64,000 bases of DNA from Haemophilus haemolyticus_M (GTDB lineage Bacteria; Pseudomonadota; Gammaproteobacteria; Enterobacterales; Pasteurellaceae), in assembly GCF_003490935.1 (NCBI RefSeq), contig NZ_QQGD01000006.1, positions 48,926-112,925 of the forward strand, given 5' to 3'. Shown in pieces: positions 22,497 to 32,228 of the stretch (its first letter is position 1; each line of letters starts with the position of its first letter). A model generated the notes under the pieces. The model saw only the letters and a list, made by a program, of their open reading frames with translations, ran no database searches and was not told the DNA's origin. The position numbers and the translations under genes are program-made.

Positions 22497-23138
22497 TTAA
22501 TGAATTATTTCGTTGATGCCGCTATAAACAAGCACACAACCAAAAAATAAAAATACAATACCTGCCATATTATCAATATAACGGCTGTATTGACTGTATA
22601 AACGCTTGGCAATATTACGTGAAAAAATCAATGAAATCACATAAAAATAACAAAATGTTTCAACCACAATTACCATAAAAGCCAAGATAATTTGCCACAT
22701 TTCAGTGATATTTACTAATACAAGCGACATCACGCTACTAAAATACACCACGACTTTTGCATTGGATAAATTCACTAAAAGCCCTTTCACAATTTCTTTT
22801 TTGATCGTGGTTTGCTGATTAAATTCAGTATCAGAGTGCGGTTCAAATTGAGCGTGTTTTTTGCTGCGAGCCATTAAAAAACCGAGATATGCTAGGTAAC
22901 TACCGCCTAGCAACATAATAACGCCATGTAATGCAGGAATAGTAACGAATAACACCGCCAATCCCAACATAGAAAGCATTCCCCAAAAGGCGATGCCAAG
23001 CGTTATGCCTAAAATGCCACAAACTGTATTACGACGAGAGTTACTTGCCGCCATCCGACTTACATAGAAGAAATCAGGCCCTGGCGTCATTAATCCAAAA
23101 AAATGCACAATGATTAAATTCAGCATCACAACATCCAA
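22497..23138 (-). CDS. LysE/RhtC-family amino-acid exporter
   Basis: The 213-residue inner-membrane protein has about six hydrophobic helices and opens with the LysE/RhtB signature HFFGLMTPGPDFFYVSRMA, closest by eye to E. coli RhtC (threonine export). The start is ATG 23138, overlapping pgpA by 13 bases, or ATG 23126 directly in the TGATG junction with the pgpA stop. Either implies coupling to thiL-pgpA. The exported compound cannot be determined. Confidence 0.85.
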   Translation of the reverse strand: MDVVMLNLIIVHFFGLMTPGPDFFYVSRMAASNSRRNTVCGILGITLGIAFWGMLSMLGLAVLFVTIPALHGVIMLLGGSYLAYLGFLMARSKKHAQFEPHSDTEFNQQTTIKKEIVKGLLVNLSNAKVVVYFSSVMSLVLVNITEMWQIILAFMVIVVETFCYFYVISLIFSRNIAKRLYSQYSRYIDNMAGIVFLFFGCVLVYSGINEIIH

Positions 23139-23617
23139 TACTGAATAGCAAATACGATAATCACGGCATAAATTGCCGCTAATACATCATCGACCATAAT
23201 GCCAAAACCACTTTCGAGTTTTTCGTCAAAATAACGAATTGGAAACGGTTTTAAAATATCGAAAAAGCGAAATAACGCAAAAGCAGCCAAAATCCATTGC
23301 CAAGATAATGACGGTATCGCCGCTAATACAATAAATACACCGACAAATTCATCCCAGACGATAGAACCATGATCGTGTACGCCCATATCTTCTGTGGTTT
23401 TTTGACAAAGGTAGCAACCGAGTAGAAAACAAAGTGCAGTGAAAATTAAAAAGGTTTTTACACCTAACAAAGAAAGCAAAATCACGCCTAAAGTTGTTCC
23501 GGCTAAACTCCCCCACGTGCCTGGAGCTGGATGAATTAAGCCCGAGCCAAAACCAACGGCAAGCAAATGAATAGGATTTAAAAGAGAGATTTTTTTAAGA
23601 GGATTATTTTCTGTCAT
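23126..23617 (-). CDS. pgpA: Phosphatidylglycerophosphatase A
   Basis: The 163-residue membrane enzyme dephosphorylates phosphatidylglycerol phosphate in phospholipid synthesis. Characteristic are GFGSGLIHPAPGTWGSL, HDHGSIVWDEFVG (metal/catalytic acids) and FRFFDILKPFPIRYFDE, with three to four hydrophobic helices. The start overlaps thiL by 4 bases (ATGA), matching the thiL-pgpA order of enterobacteria. Confidence 0.95.
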   Translation of the reverse strand: MTENNPLKKISLLNPIHLLAVGFGSGLIHPAPGTWGSLAGTTLGVILLSLLGVKTFLIFTALCFLLGCYLCQKTTEDMGVHDHGSIVWDEFVGVFIVLAAIPSLSWQWILAAFALFRFFDILKPFPIRYFDEKLESGFGIMVDDVLAAIYAVIIVFAIQYWML

Positions 23618-24600
23618 TTTGATTCCTTAAAATGATCGAAACCACTTGAAAAAGTTATATTCATAGGTTTTCCATCACGTAAAAAACGTGGCGAAAAGTC
23701 GCTGCACTTTTCTGTGATTTTACCAATGCAAGTACAAGACACGTTCAGTTTTTTCAAGCGTAATTCTAATTCATCTTTAGATTCGGGCGGTATGGTAAAA
23801 CAAAGTTCATAATCTTCTCCACCACTTAAGGCAAATTGTTCCGCTTGAGCGCGATCATATTTATGCAAAATCGCGGATGAAAGAGGTAAAGCAGAAAGTT
23901 CAACTTCTGCGCCACATTGACTTCGTTCAAGAATATGCCCTAAATCAGAGATTAACCCATCGGAAAGATCAATGGCAGCGTGAGCAATATCAATTAACGC
24001 CCGTCCAAGTTCTATTCTAGGTGTGGGTCTAAGATGACGTTGTTGCAGAAAAACATCATCAGAATCAACCGCACTTTTGCCCGATAAAATTTGTGTTAAA
24101 CCTGATACGCTATCGCCTAAAGTGCCTGAAACATAAATTAAATCACCAACTTGCGCTTTATGCCGACAAATTCCTTTACCTTTTTCGACAAAACCTTGTG
24201 CTGTAATCGTAATAGATAAGTTGCCCTTTGTGGTATCGCCACCAATTAATGTGACGTTGTATTGTTTTAACGTGTGCAATAAACTTTGACTAAATATTGA
24301 AATCCAATTTTTATCTACATTTGGCAAAGTTAATGCCAGAGAAACCCATTTTGGCTGTGCCCCCATTGCAGCAATATCACTTAAATTTGTTGCAACAGCC
24401 TTATAAGCTAAATCTTCAGGCGAAATGGTCGGTAAAAAATGTGTATTTTCCACCATGGTATCCGTCGTAATGGCAAGTTGATAATTCTCTGGCATGGAAA
24501 CCAGCGCACAATCGTCGCCAATAGATAATTGAACGGAATCATCAACTAATATTTGTTGCTGAAAATATCGTTTAATTAAATCAAATTCACCCATTGCCAT
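23614..24600 (-). CDS. thiL: Thiamine-monophosphate kinase
   Basis: About 328 residues, making thiamine diphosphate from thiamine monophosphate and ATP. Motifs are SIGDDCALV, AITTDTMVENTHF, YKAVATNLSDIAAMGAQP and LIGGDTTKG (Mg-ATP), with LSGGEDYELCF near the C-terminus. ATG 24600 has AGG at proper spacing; a GTG at 24606 is also in frame. It is the first gene of thiL-pgpA-exporter, separated from nusB by the terminator at 24625-24647. Confidence 0.95.
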   Translation of the reverse strand: MAMGEFDLIKRYFQQQILVDDSVQLSIGDDCALVSMPENYQLAITTDTMVENTHFLPTISPEDLAYKAVATNLSDIAAMGAQPKWVSLALTLPNVDKNWISIFSQSLLHTLKQYNVTLIGGDTTKGNLSITITAQGFVEKGKGICRHKAQVGDLIYVSGTLGDSVSGLTQILSGKSAVDSDDVFLQQRHLRPTPRIELGRALIDIAHAAIDLSDGLISDLGHILERSQCGAEVELSALPLSSAILHKYDRAQAEQFALSGGEDYELCFTIPPESKDELELRLKKLNVSCTCIGKITEKCSDFSPRFLRDGKPMNITFSSGFDHFKESK

Positions 24601-24624
24601 TTTCACCTATCTTATAAAAGAAAA

Positions 24625-24647
24625 GGCACGCGTTAAAAACGCGCGCC
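24625..24647 (-). terminator. Terminator after nusB
   Basis: GGCACGCGTT / AACGCGCGCC forms a GC-rich stem with one wobble, followed on the minus strand by TTTTCTTTT. Confidence 0.75.
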
Positions 24648-24665
24648 ATTTTCAGTTTAAAAGGA

Positions 24666-25100
24666 TTACTTACGCCCTAATGCTGGTGCGATTTTATCAA
24701 GTACGCCATTGATATATTTATGGCTTTCATCTGCACCGAATACTTTTGCTACTTCAATCGCTTCATTGATAACCACTTTATATGGAACATCTAATTCAAA
24801 GCGCAATTCATAGACAGCCAAACGCAAAATTGCAGTTTCAATAGGATCAAGCTCATCAAAAGCGCGGTCAATATAAGGCGAAATTGAAAAATCAACGGCT
24901 TCAATATTTTCTACTGTTTGACGAAATAATTTACGGAAGTAAGGTTTATCTACCCCATCCATATCTTGATCTAACACAAAGGCTAATTCAACTTGCTCTG
25001 CAGTATTGCCAGATACCGCCCAAGAATACAAGGCTTGAACAGTACATTCACGCGCACGACGACGAGCAGAAGGCTTTTTCACTTGTTTTTGTTCTGTCAT
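24666..25100 (-). CDS. nusB: Transcription antitermination factor NusB
   Basis: The 144-residue all-helical protein binds boxA RNA with NusE in rRNA antitermination. The N-terminal arginine-rich segment SARRRARECTVQALYSW and the C-terminal VPYKVVINEAIEVAKVFG...KYINGVLDKIA are diagnostic. It lies 3 bases downstream of ribH, the conserved ribH-nusB pair. Confidence 0.97.
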   Translation of the reverse strand: MTEQKQVKKPSARRRARECTVQALYSWAVSGNTAEQVELAFVLDQDMDGVDKPYFRKLFRQTVENIEAVDFSISPYIDRAFDELDPIETAILRLAVYELRFELDVPYKVVINEAIEVAKVFGADESHKYINGVLDKIAPALGRK

Positions 25101-25103
25101 GAT

Positions 25104-25577
25104 TTATGCCGCATCAATTTGTTGAATAAGATTAACCATTTCAAGTGCGGTTAAGGCTGCTTCTGCACCTTTATTACCCGCTTTAGTACCAGCACGTTCA
25201 ATCGCCTGTTCAATATTTTCTGTGGTTAATACACCAAAAGCGACTGGGATTTCGGCATCCATTGCAACTTTTCCTAAACCGCTGCTTGCTTCCCCTGCTA
25301 CATATTCAAAGTGCGCAGTACCACCACGGATAACTGTACCTAATGCCACAATCGCATCAAATTTTTTACTTTCAGCTAAACGACGAGCAACTAATGGCAA
25401 CTCATACGCACCTGGAGCACGCACGATAGTGATATTTTCATCTTTCACTTGGCCGATACGTTTTAATGCATCAATTGCGCCTTCTAATAAACTTTCATTA
25501 ATAAAACTGTTAAAACGAGCAATTGCTACTGCAACTTTTGCATTAGGTGCTGCGACTGAGCCTTCTAAAACTTTCAT
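25104..25577 (-). CDS. ribH: 6,7-dimethyl-8-ribityllumazine synthase
   Basis: The 157-residue riboflavin-pathway enzyme condenses ribitylaminouracil with dihydroxybutanone phosphate and normally forms a 60-mer shell. Substrate-site motifs are ARFNSFINESLLEGA, VRAPGAYELP and ALGTVIRGGTAHFEYV (catalytic His in the last). It is the first gene of the ribH-nusB operon. No FMN riboswitch is visible in the short upstream region. Confidence 0.96.
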   Translation of the reverse strand: MKVLEGSVAAPNAKVAVAIARFNSFINESLLEGAIDALKRIGQVKDENITIVRAPGAYELPLVARRLAESKKFDAIVALGTVIRGGTAHFEYVAGEASSGLGKVAMDAEIPVAFGVLTTENIEQAIERAGTKAGNKGAEAALTALEMVNLIQQIDAA

Positions 25578-25687
25578 ATTTTTTCCTATTATTAGCCATA
25601 ATGATTTTGACCCGAGATTTTAGCATAAAATCGCGTATATTCAATATTAATAAGGCTTTACCCTATTTTATTTAGGGCTCATTTTTA

Positions 25688-25711
25688 AGGCTATTTAATT
25701 GTTAATAGCCC
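25688..25711. repeat. Hairpin between ribH and asnS
   Basis: GGCTATT and AATAGCC flank an 8-base AT loop in the 226-base divergent region between ribH and asnS. It could be part of a leader or promoter structure. No function is assigned. Confidence 0.3.
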
Positions 25712-25803
25712 GCACCAACACTATATTTTTATGGAAAATTTCCTTCATTAAGGTAAACTATCGCCAATTTTATGTGAATTACATTCAGTTACAGAGGTTT
25801 AAT

Positions 25804-27207
25804 ATGTCTAAAGTGGCATCTATTGTTGATGTATTACAAGGAAAAGTGGCGATTGGTGAAACCGTCACTGTGCGTGGTTGGGTTCGTACCCGTCGCGACT
25901 CTAAAGCAGGTTTATCTTTCTTAGCGGTTTATGACGGTTCTTGCTTTGATCCAATTCAAGCAATTATTAATAACGATATTGAAAATTACGAAAGCGAAAT
26001 TTTACGTTTAACAACAGGCTGTTCTGTAATTGTAACAGGTAAAGTCGTTGAATCACCTGCAGAAGGACAAGCAGTTGAATTACAAGCAGAAAAAGTGGAA
26101 GTGACAGGGTTTGTTGAAGATCCTGATACTTACCCAATGGCAGCAAAACGCCACTCTATTGAATATTTACGCGAGGTTGCTCACTTACGCCCTCGTACCA
26201 ATATTATTGGTGCAGTTGCACGTGTTCGCCATTGCTTATCTCAAGCAATTAACCGTTTCTTCCATGAGCAAGGTTTCTATTGGGTGGCAACACCATTAAT
26301 TACTGCATCAGATACTGAAGGTGCGGGTGAAATGTTCCGTGTTTCTACTCTTGATTTAGAAAATCTTCCACGTGGTGAAAATGGAAAAGTTGATTTCAGC
26401 CAAGATTTCTTCGGTAAAGAATCATTTTTAACGGTTTCAGGTCAGTTAAACGGAGAAACCTATGCTTGTGCATTAAGCAAAATTTATACTTTTGGCCCAA
26501 CATTCCGTGCAGAAAATTCTAATACTACCCGTCACTTAGCTGAATTCTGGATGGTTGAACCCGAAGTAGCATTTGCAACGTTAGCAGATAACGCAAAACT
26601 TGCCGAAGATATGTTGAAATACGTATTCCGTGCAGTATTAGCTGAGCGTAAAGACGACTTACAATTCTTTGAAAAACATGTAGATAAAGATGTTATTACG
26701 CGTCTAGAAAACTTTGTGAACTCGGATTTTGCGCAAATTGACTATACTGACGCCATTGATGTGTTATTAAAATCTGGTAAGAAATTTGAATTCCCTGTTT
26801 CTTGGGGTATCGATCTTTCTTCTGAACACGAACGTTTCTTAGCGGAAGAATATTTTAAATCACCAGTTGTAGTGAAAAACTATCCAAAAGACATTAAAGC
26901 ATTCTATATGCGTTTAAATGATGATGGAAAAACTGTAGCGGCAATGGACGTGTTAGCACCAGGAATTGGTGAAATCATCGGTGGTTCGCAACGTGAAGAA
27001 CGTTTAGATGTACTTGATAAACGTATGGAAGAAATGGGATTAAATCCAGATGATTATTGGTGGTATCGCGATCTTCGTAAATATGGTAGCGTTCCACATT
27101 CTGGTTTTGGTCTTGGTTTTGAACGCTTAATCGTCTATGTAACTGGCGTGCAAAACATTCGTGATGTAATTCCATTCCCTCGCGCGCCAAGAAATGCGAA
27201 TTTCTAA
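25804..27207 (+). CDS. asnS: Asparagine-tRNA ligase
   Basis: The 467-residue class IIb synthetase has an N-terminal OB-fold anticodon-binding domain (VTVRGWVRTRRDSKAGLSFL). The catalytic core carries motif 2 (GPTFRAENSNTTRHLAEFWMVEPE) and motif 3 (GFGLGFERLIVYVTG). AGAGG precedes ATG 25804; 35 further in-frame codons upstream are not part of the family and are unlikely to be translated. An uptake-signal terminator follows. Confidence 0.97.
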   Translation: MSKVASIVDVLQGKVAIGETVTVRGWVRTRRDSKAGLSFLAVYDGSCFDPIQAIINNDIENYESEILRLTTGCSVIVTGKVVESPAEGQAVELQAEKVEVTGFVEDPDTYPMAAKRHSIEYLREVAHLRPRTNIIGAVARVRHCLSQAINRFFHEQGFYWVATPLITASDTEGAGEMFRVSTLDLENLPRGENGKVDFSQDFFGKESFLTVSGQLNGETYACALSKIYTFGPTFRAENSNTTRHLAEFWMVEPEVAFATLADNAKLAEDMLKYVFRAVLAERKDDLQFFEKHVDKDVITRLENFVNSDFAQIDYTDAIDVLLKSGKKFEFPVSWGIDLSSEHERFLAEEYFKSPVVVKNYPKDIKAFYMRLNDDGKTVAAMDVLAPGIGEIIGGSQREERLDVLDKRMEEMGLNPDDYWWYRDLRKYGSVPHSGFGLGFERLIVYVTGVQNIRDVIPFPRAPRNANF

Positions 27208-27225
27208 TTCAATTTAACGTTAATA

Positions 27226-27255
27226 TTGACCGCACTTACGCCAAAGTGCGGTCAA
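27226..27255. terminator. Uptake-signal pair terminator after asnS
   Basis: TTGACCGCACTT and AAGTGCGGTCAA are perfect 12-bp arms with a 6-base loop, followed by TTTTTT. The stem lies 19 bases past the asnS stop. Confidence 0.85.
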
Positions 27256-27282
27256 TTTTTTCAGAATTTTAAGGAAAGTAAA

Positions 27283-27972
27283 ATGGATAAAATTAAACAA
27301 CTCTTTGCCAACAATTACAGTTGGGCGCAAAGAATGAAGGAAGAAAATTCTACTTATTTCAAAGAACTAGCGGATCATCAAACACCACATTACCTTTGGA
27401 TTGGTTGTTCTGATAGCCGTGTACCCGCTGAGAAATTGACGAATCTTGAACCGGGCGAGCTTTTTGTACACCGTAATGTTGCTAACCAAGTGATTCACAC
27501 AGATTTTAATTGCCTTTCTGTTGTGCAATATGCCGTCGATGTGCTGAAAATTGAACATATTATTATCTGTGGCCACACCAACTGCGGTGGTATTCATGCA
27601 GCTATGGCAGATAAAGATTTAGGACTTATCAACAACTGGCTTCTTCATATTCGTGATATTTGGTTTAAACACGGTCATCTTCTCGGTAACCTTTCCCCAG
27701 AAAAACGCGCGGATATGTTGACTAAAATTAACGTAGCGGAACAGGTTTACAATCTAGGGCGCACATCAATTGTAAAAAGTGCTTGGGAACGCGGACAAAA
27801 ACTCTCATTGCACGGCTGGGTATATGATGTAAATGATGGATTTTTAGTGGATCAAGGCGTAATGGCAACCAGTAGAGAAACCCTTGAAATTTCCTATCGA
27901 AACGCTATCGCTCGTTTATCAATACTTGATGAAGAAAATATTTTGAAAAAAGATCATCTTGAAAATACATAA
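27283..27972 (+). CDS. can: Beta-carbonic anhydrase (allosteric type II)
   Basis: The 229-residue zinc enzyme interconverts CO2 and bicarbonate. Zinc ligands are Cys42 in WIGCSDSRVP and the His/Cys in ICGHTNCGG; the gating pair is Asp44-Arg46. Trp39, Gly41 and Val47 match the bicarbonate escort site described for the H. influenzae enzyme. AAGGA precedes ATG 27283. It is monocistronic between two terminators. Confidence 0.97.
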   Translation: MDKIKQLFANNYSWAQRMKEENSTYFKELADHQTPHYLWIGCSDSRVPAEKLTNLEPGELFVHRNVANQVIHTDFNCLSVVQYAVDVLKIEHIIICGHTNCGGIHAAMADKDLGLINNWLLHIRDIWFKHGHLLGNLSPEKRADMLTKINVAEQVYNLGRTSIVKSAWERGQKLSLHGWVYDVNDGFLVDQGVMATSRETLEISYRNAIARLSILDEENILKKDHLENT

Positions 27973-27975
27973 AAA

Positions 27976-27993
27976 AACGCCCTTTCGGGCGTT
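27976..27993. terminator. Bidirectional terminator between can and uup
   Basis: AACGCCC-TTTC-GGGCGTT, with an A-run before and GTTTTTTT after, lies between convergent can and uup. Confidence 0.9.
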
Positions 27994-27999
27994 GTTTTT

Positions 28000-29943
28000 T
28001 TAAGCTTTACCTTCAGCCAAATTTTTCTTTTCTTCCAATTCTTCCCAGCGTAAAAATGCTGTTTCTAATTCGGCTTCAGTATCTGCTAATGCTTTTAATT
28101 TAGCGTCGGTAATATCATGAGCCTGTTGGAAAAATGCTGGATCGGCTATTTCAGTTTGAAGTACGGTGATTTTAGTTTCCAACTCTTCCAAAAGTTGTGG
28201 AAGTTGTTCTAGCTCACGTTGTTCTTTATAAGAAAGTTTCACTGATTTAGGCTTAGAAGTGCGGTCATTTTTCACCGCACTTTCTTCTTTTAGCGCTTCA
28301 GTTTTCTTAGCTTTAGCCTGCTCTTCCACTGCTTTGCTTGCCCAGAAATTGGCTTGTTGCTGCTTAGCATCAAAGAATCCACCCACATACTTATTCAAAC
28401 GCCCTTCACCTTCAAATAAATAACATTCTGTCGCAGTATTATCGATAAATTGACGGTCATGGCTCACAATTAACAATGTGCCCTGATAATCAGTCAAAAT
28501 TTCTTCTAAAAGCTCCAATGTTTCTACATCAAGGTCATTGGTTGGTTCGTCAAGAATCAATAAATTATTTGGTTTGAGCAACAATTTTGCAAGCAATAAA
28601 CGATTTCGTTCTCCCCCCGATAAGGCTTTAACTGGCGTCATTGCACGTTTTGGCGGGAACAAGAAATCTTGCAAATACCCTAGCACATGGCGTTTTACAC
28701 CATTGACTTCAATATCTTGTTTACCATCTGCCACATTATCCATTACAGTTTTTTCAGGATCTAAATCAGCACGGTATTGGTCAAAATAAGCAATCTCTAA
28801 TTTGGTACCACAACGAATTTTTCCTGATGTTGGCTGAATTTCACCCAACAATAATTTAATGAATGTGGTTTTCCCACAGCCATTTGGCCCAACAAGCGCA
28901 ATTTTGTCTCCACGTAAAATCGTTGTTGAAAAATCTTTTAACAAGGTTTTTCCTGCGATTTCATAGCTCACCTCTTCCATTTCAAAGACAATTTTGCCTG
29001 AACGGCTTGAGGTATCTAATTGTAATTTAGCTATTCCCATTACGTCACTGCGTTGACGGCGTTCCTCTCGCATCGCTTTTAATGCTCGCACTCGCCCTTC
29101 ATTTCTTGTACGGCGAGCCTTGATACCTTGGCGAATCCACACTTCTTCCTGCGCAAGGCGTTTATCAAATAATTCATTCTGCAAAGCTTCAACGCGTAGA
29201 TTTTCTTCTTTCGTGGTTAAATATAGATCGTAATTGCCTGGATAAGACACTAATTGACCGCGATCTAAATCCACAATGCGTGTTGCCATTTTTCGAATAA
29301 AAGAACGGTCATGGGAAATAAATACAATGCTGCCTTGAAAATCCAATAAGAAATTTTCCAACCATTCAATAGCTTCCACATCCAAGTGGTTGGTTGGTTC
29401 ATCAAGTAATAACACATCAGGATCGCACACCAATGCTCGTGCTAGTGCCGCTTTGCGCAACCAACCGCCCGAAAGTGCGGATAATTTTGTGTTTGGATTT
29501 AAGCCCAGTTTTAACAGCACTTCATTGATTTTATTTTCAAATCGCCAGCCATCAGCATGTTCTAATTTAGCTTGAACTTGCTCTAATTGACTTAAAATTT
29601 GATCACTGTAATTTTCTTCCAATTGAACAGAAATATGATGATATTCCTTCAATAAATCCGTTAAATGACCCACACCTTCCGCGACATAATCAAAAATATT
29701 GCCTTGCGCATTACGCGGTGGGTCTTGCTCTAAACGAGAAACCACAAGATCTTTTTCGTATTGGATTTTGCCATCATCCATAAGCACATCGCCTGCGATG
29801 ATTTTCAATAAAGTTGATTTACCTGCGCCGTTACGCCCAACTAAACAAACGCGTTCATTCGGTTCAATATGTAGTTCTGCGTGATCTAATAAAGGTGCAT
29901 CACTAAAGGAAAGATATCCATTGGTTAAACTAATTAATGCCAC
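28000..29943 (-). CDS. uup: ABC-F family ATPase Uup
   Basis: About 647 residues with two ABC cassettes and no membrane segments. Walker A GRNGAGKST and GPNGCGKTT, signatures LSGGWLRKAAL and LSGGERNRLLL, paired Walker B LLLDEPTNHLD / LILDEPTNDLD, and a C-terminal coiled coil (LSYKEQRELEQLPQLLEEL onward). E. coli Uup acts on ribosomes and branched DNA and suppresses transposon precise excision. The likely start is GTG 29943 (VALISLTNGYLSF), preceded by GGGG. Confidence 0.94.
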   Translation of the reverse strand: MALISLTNGYLSFSDAPLLDHAELHIEPNERVCLVGRNGAGKSTLLKIIAGDVLMDDGKIQYEKDLVVSRLEQDPPRNAQGNIFDYVAEGVGHLTDLLKEYHHISVQLEENYSDQILSQLEQVQAKLEHADGWRFENKINEVLLKLGLNPNTKLSALSGGWLRKAALARALVCDPDVLLLDEPTNHLDVEAIEWLENFLLDFQGSIVFISHDRSFIRKMATRIVDLDRGQLVSYPGNYDLYLTTKEENLRVEALQNELFDKRLAQEEVWIRQGIKARRTRNEGRVRALKAMREERRQRSDVMGIAKLQLDTSSRSGKIVFEMEEVSYEIAGKTLLKDFSTTILRGDKIALVGPNGCGKTTFIKLLLGEIQPTSGKIRCGTKLEIAYFDQYRADLDPEKTVMDNVADGKQDIEVNGVKRHVLGYLQDFLFPPKRAMTPVKALSGGERNRLLLAKLLLKPNNLLILDEPTNDLDVETLELLEEILTDYQGTLLIVSHDRQFIDNTATECYLFEGEGRLNKYVGGFFDAKQQQANFWASKAVEEQAKAKKTEALKEESAVKNDRTSKPKSVKLSYKEQRELEQLPQLLEELETKITVLQTEIADPAFFQQAHDITDAKLKALADTEAELETAFLRWEELEEKKNLAEGKA

Positions 29944-30002
29944 AACTGCCCCATAAAATTCAGTGAAAATTAACCGCACTATTCTATACGGTTTGCATAA
30001 AA

Positions 30003-30025
30003 AATCCCATCAATTCAATGGGATT
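30003..30025 (-). terminator. Terminator of the dGTPase-like gene
   Basis: AATCCCAT / ATGGGATT has a 7-base loop and is followed on the minus strand by TTTTTT. It lies about 10 bases past the stop. Confidence 0.8.
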
Positions 30026-30035
30026 CTCTCTTAAA

Positions 30036-31421
30036 TCAAAGTTGTTGATATACCCGCAATGCGTGTGCATCCGACATACCTGCAATATAGTCGCAAATAA
30101 TCCGCTTCTTACCTTCTTCTGGTGCATTACGCCAACGATTTGCAGTATTTCGCGGTAATAAACGCTCTGGGTCTGATTCAAAAATCTGGAACATTTCTGT
30201 CAACATTCTCTGCCCTTTATATTCGATTCGTTGAGTATTCACATTGCGAATAACATAATCCCAAACGAATTTTTTAAATACACCAAGTGCAGCAATCACT
30301 TCAGGTGGCAACTCTGCGTTATAACGTAACAAAGGTTCATCAAAATTTGCCGTTAATTTCCACCGCACATTGGTAATAAAAAAGTTCACCAATGCGCCAA
30401 TAGCTTGTTTTCTCTCAAAATGTTTATCAGAGAAAAGTCGTTGGCTAATTGAATCAATATTTTCATGCAACCAAGCTGACGGAATTTGTTTTAATGCGGA
30501 ATATGCCGCTTGCCATTGATGAGGATTTACCACGCCAGTCACAATAGCATCTTCTAAATCATGCACGCCATAGGCAATATCATCCGCCAATTCCATTATG
30601 CTGCAATCCAGCGATTTAAACCGAGTATGTAAAGATTCAGCTAGATTTTCCCGTACTTTTTTAAATTGACAGAATAAAGTGCGGTCATTTTCAGAAAGGT
30701 TTTCCAGCAACCAATTAAACATTTTTAAATCATCGCGGAAAATGCCTTTTCCCGGAATCCAATCATGAATACGCACAAAACGCGGATCAATATTGCGAGA
30801 AAAATTAAGTTCTGAATACTGAGGCGAGGCCACATCTAACAACGCGGGATATTTCACTACCCCCAATAGTGTTCGACGCGTTAGATTCATCCCTGCATTT
30901 TCAGTGTAAGGCTCAAGTTTCGTTAAAATTCTAAAGGTTTGAGCATTGCCTTCAAAACCGCCCTGCTCTGCCATCATATAATTTAATGCCGTTTCGCCAC
31001 CATGCCCAAAAGGTGGATGCCCAATATCATGCGCAAAACACAAACTTTCGATAAGATCGTTACTCGGCAATAACGGTTTTAATTGTTTTTGCAACTCGTT
31101 TTTATCAATATTTAATGTTCGCGAAAGGCTTTCAAAGGTTTCTAAAAATTTAAGCTGTGCAACGAGACTACTACCAATCTGTGCAACTTCTAAGGAGTGA
31201 GTTAAGCGAGTGCGATAAAAATCATTTTCACCAATCGCGTGTATTTGAGTTTTCGCTTGTAAGCAACGAAAGGCGGCAGAATGTAAAATTCGCCCACGAT
31301 CGCGACGAAATGGTGGACGATTATCTTTTTCGCGTGGAGGATCGGGGAGAAAACGTTCTGTCCAAGAAGAATCAATGATAAGTGGTTTCATATCGCTTTG
31401 TTTTATTTCATTTTTCTGCAT
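30036..31421 (-). CDS. dGTP triphosphohydrolase-like HD-domain protein
   Basis: The 461-residue dNTPase has the HD metal site RLTHSLEVAQIG and CFAHDIGHPPFGHGGE, followed by DIAYGVHDLEDAI. The family releases triphosphate from dNTPs, controlling pools and, in enterobacteria, restraining phages. The start is ATG 31421, or possibly Met11; neither has a strong ribosome-binding site. This is a core gene, not part of the island. It belongs to the Dgt-like class; whether it prefers dGTP is not visible. Confidence 0.9.
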   Translation of the reverse strand: MQKNEIKQSDMKPLIIDSSWTERFLPDPPREKDNRPPFRRDRGRILHSAAFRCLQAKTQIHAIGENDFYRTRLTHSLEVAQIGSSLVAQLKFLETFESLSRTLNIDKNELQKQLKPLLPSNDLIESLCFAHDIGHPPFGHGGETALNYMMAEQGGFEGNAQTFRILTKLEPYTENAGMNLTRRTLLGVVKYPALLDVASPQYSELNFSRNIDPRFVRIHDWIPGKGIFRDDLKMFNWLLENLSENDRTLFCQFKKVRENLAESLHTRFKSLDCSIMELADDIAYGVHDLEDAIVTGVVNPHQWQAAYSALKQIPSAWLHENIDSISQRLFSDKHFERKQAIGALVNFFITNVRWKLTANFDEPLLRYNAELPPEVIAALGVFKKFVWDYVIRNVNTQRIEYKGQRMLTEMFQIFESDPERLLPRNTANRWRNAPEEGKKRIICDYIAGMSDAHALRVYQQL

Positions 31422-31445
31422 TATCTAATCATTTAGCACAAAAAA

Positions 31446-31498
31446 CAACCGCACTTTATCTGGAACAAATAAAATCTAGAATGAATAAAGTGCAGTTT
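31446..31498 (-). terminator. Imperfect uptake-signal pair, likely terminator after yohK
   Basis: AACTGCACTTTAT (one base off the uptake core) pairs with ATAAAGTGCGGTT and precedes GTTTTTTG on the minus strand. The loop is long (about 27 bases). Confidence 0.5.
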
Positions 31499-31513
31499 AA
31501 TTTTTATTGATAT

Positions 31514-32209
31514 TTAAACAAAGAAATAAATGAGCTTAAATACAAATGGGGCGAGAATAGAACTAATAATCCCACAAAGCACAAGAGAAATAGAACTGTA
31601 ACTGCCTGCGGTTGGGTTAGTTTCCATACAACTTACCGTACCAAGTGCGTGGGACACAGCCCCAACAGATAATCCAATCGCTTCTTGATGTTTAACGCGT
31701 AATTTTTTCAACACTAAATAACCAAATACAGAGCCTTGCAAACCTGCAACAACGACCCCAACGGCGGTTACGGCCGGAATCCCACCTAGATTATGCGAAA
31801 CTTCCATCGCAATTGGTGTAGTGATTGATTTTGGTAATACCGTCGCCACCATTTCAGGCGATGCACCAAGTATGAGCGCTAATACCGCCCCGCTTAACAT
31901 CGAGAAAAAAGACGCAATCACCACAATAGATAAAATAATCTTCCATTGTTTAGCAATTTGGCGAAGTTGTTCATAAAGAGGTAATGCAAGAGCGACGATA
32001 CTCAAGCCAAGTAGATTATTAATAGGCGCATTTCCTGCCATATAATCATCATAAGGAATCTTACCTATCACTAAAATCGCAACCAAAATTAATACTGTTA
32101 AAATAAAAGTATTAAAAATCATTGATTTCCAACGTTTGCTAATTTGTAGTGCGAGCCAAAATCCGAAAATTGTCAAAAATGTATAAAGATAAATAATGTA
32201 CTGCTGCAT
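31514..32209 (-). CDS. CidB/LrgB-family membrane protein (YohK)
   Basis: From ATG 32209 the protein has 231 residues, the usual YohK length, with about seven membrane helices. LrgB landmarks are LPKSITTPIAMEVSHNLGGIPAVTAVGVV and the C-terminal VGAVSHALGTVSCMETN. The family works with CidA/LrgA proteins in holin-like control of autolysis and, in some species, pyruvate or small-acid export. A longer frame to 32242 overlaps the upstream gene. Confidence 0.88.
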   Translation of the reverse strand: MQQYIIYLYTFLTIFGFWLALQISKRWKSMIFNTFILTVLILVAILVIGKIPYDDYMAGNAPINNLLGLSIVALALPLYEQLRQIAKQWKIILSIVVIASFFSMLSGAVLALILGASPEMVATVLPKSITTPIAMEVSHNLGGIPAVTAVGVVVAGLQGSVFGYLVLKKLRVKHQEAIGLSVGAVSHALGTVSCMETNPTAGSYSSISLVLCGIISSILAPFVFKLIYFFV

Positions 32210-32228
32210 ATAAAACTTTCCCACTATA

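Noticed and set aside
25699..25803. N-terminal extension of asnS
   Set aside because: The 35 extra codons are unlike any AsnRS and the ATG at 25804 has the proper AGAGG site.
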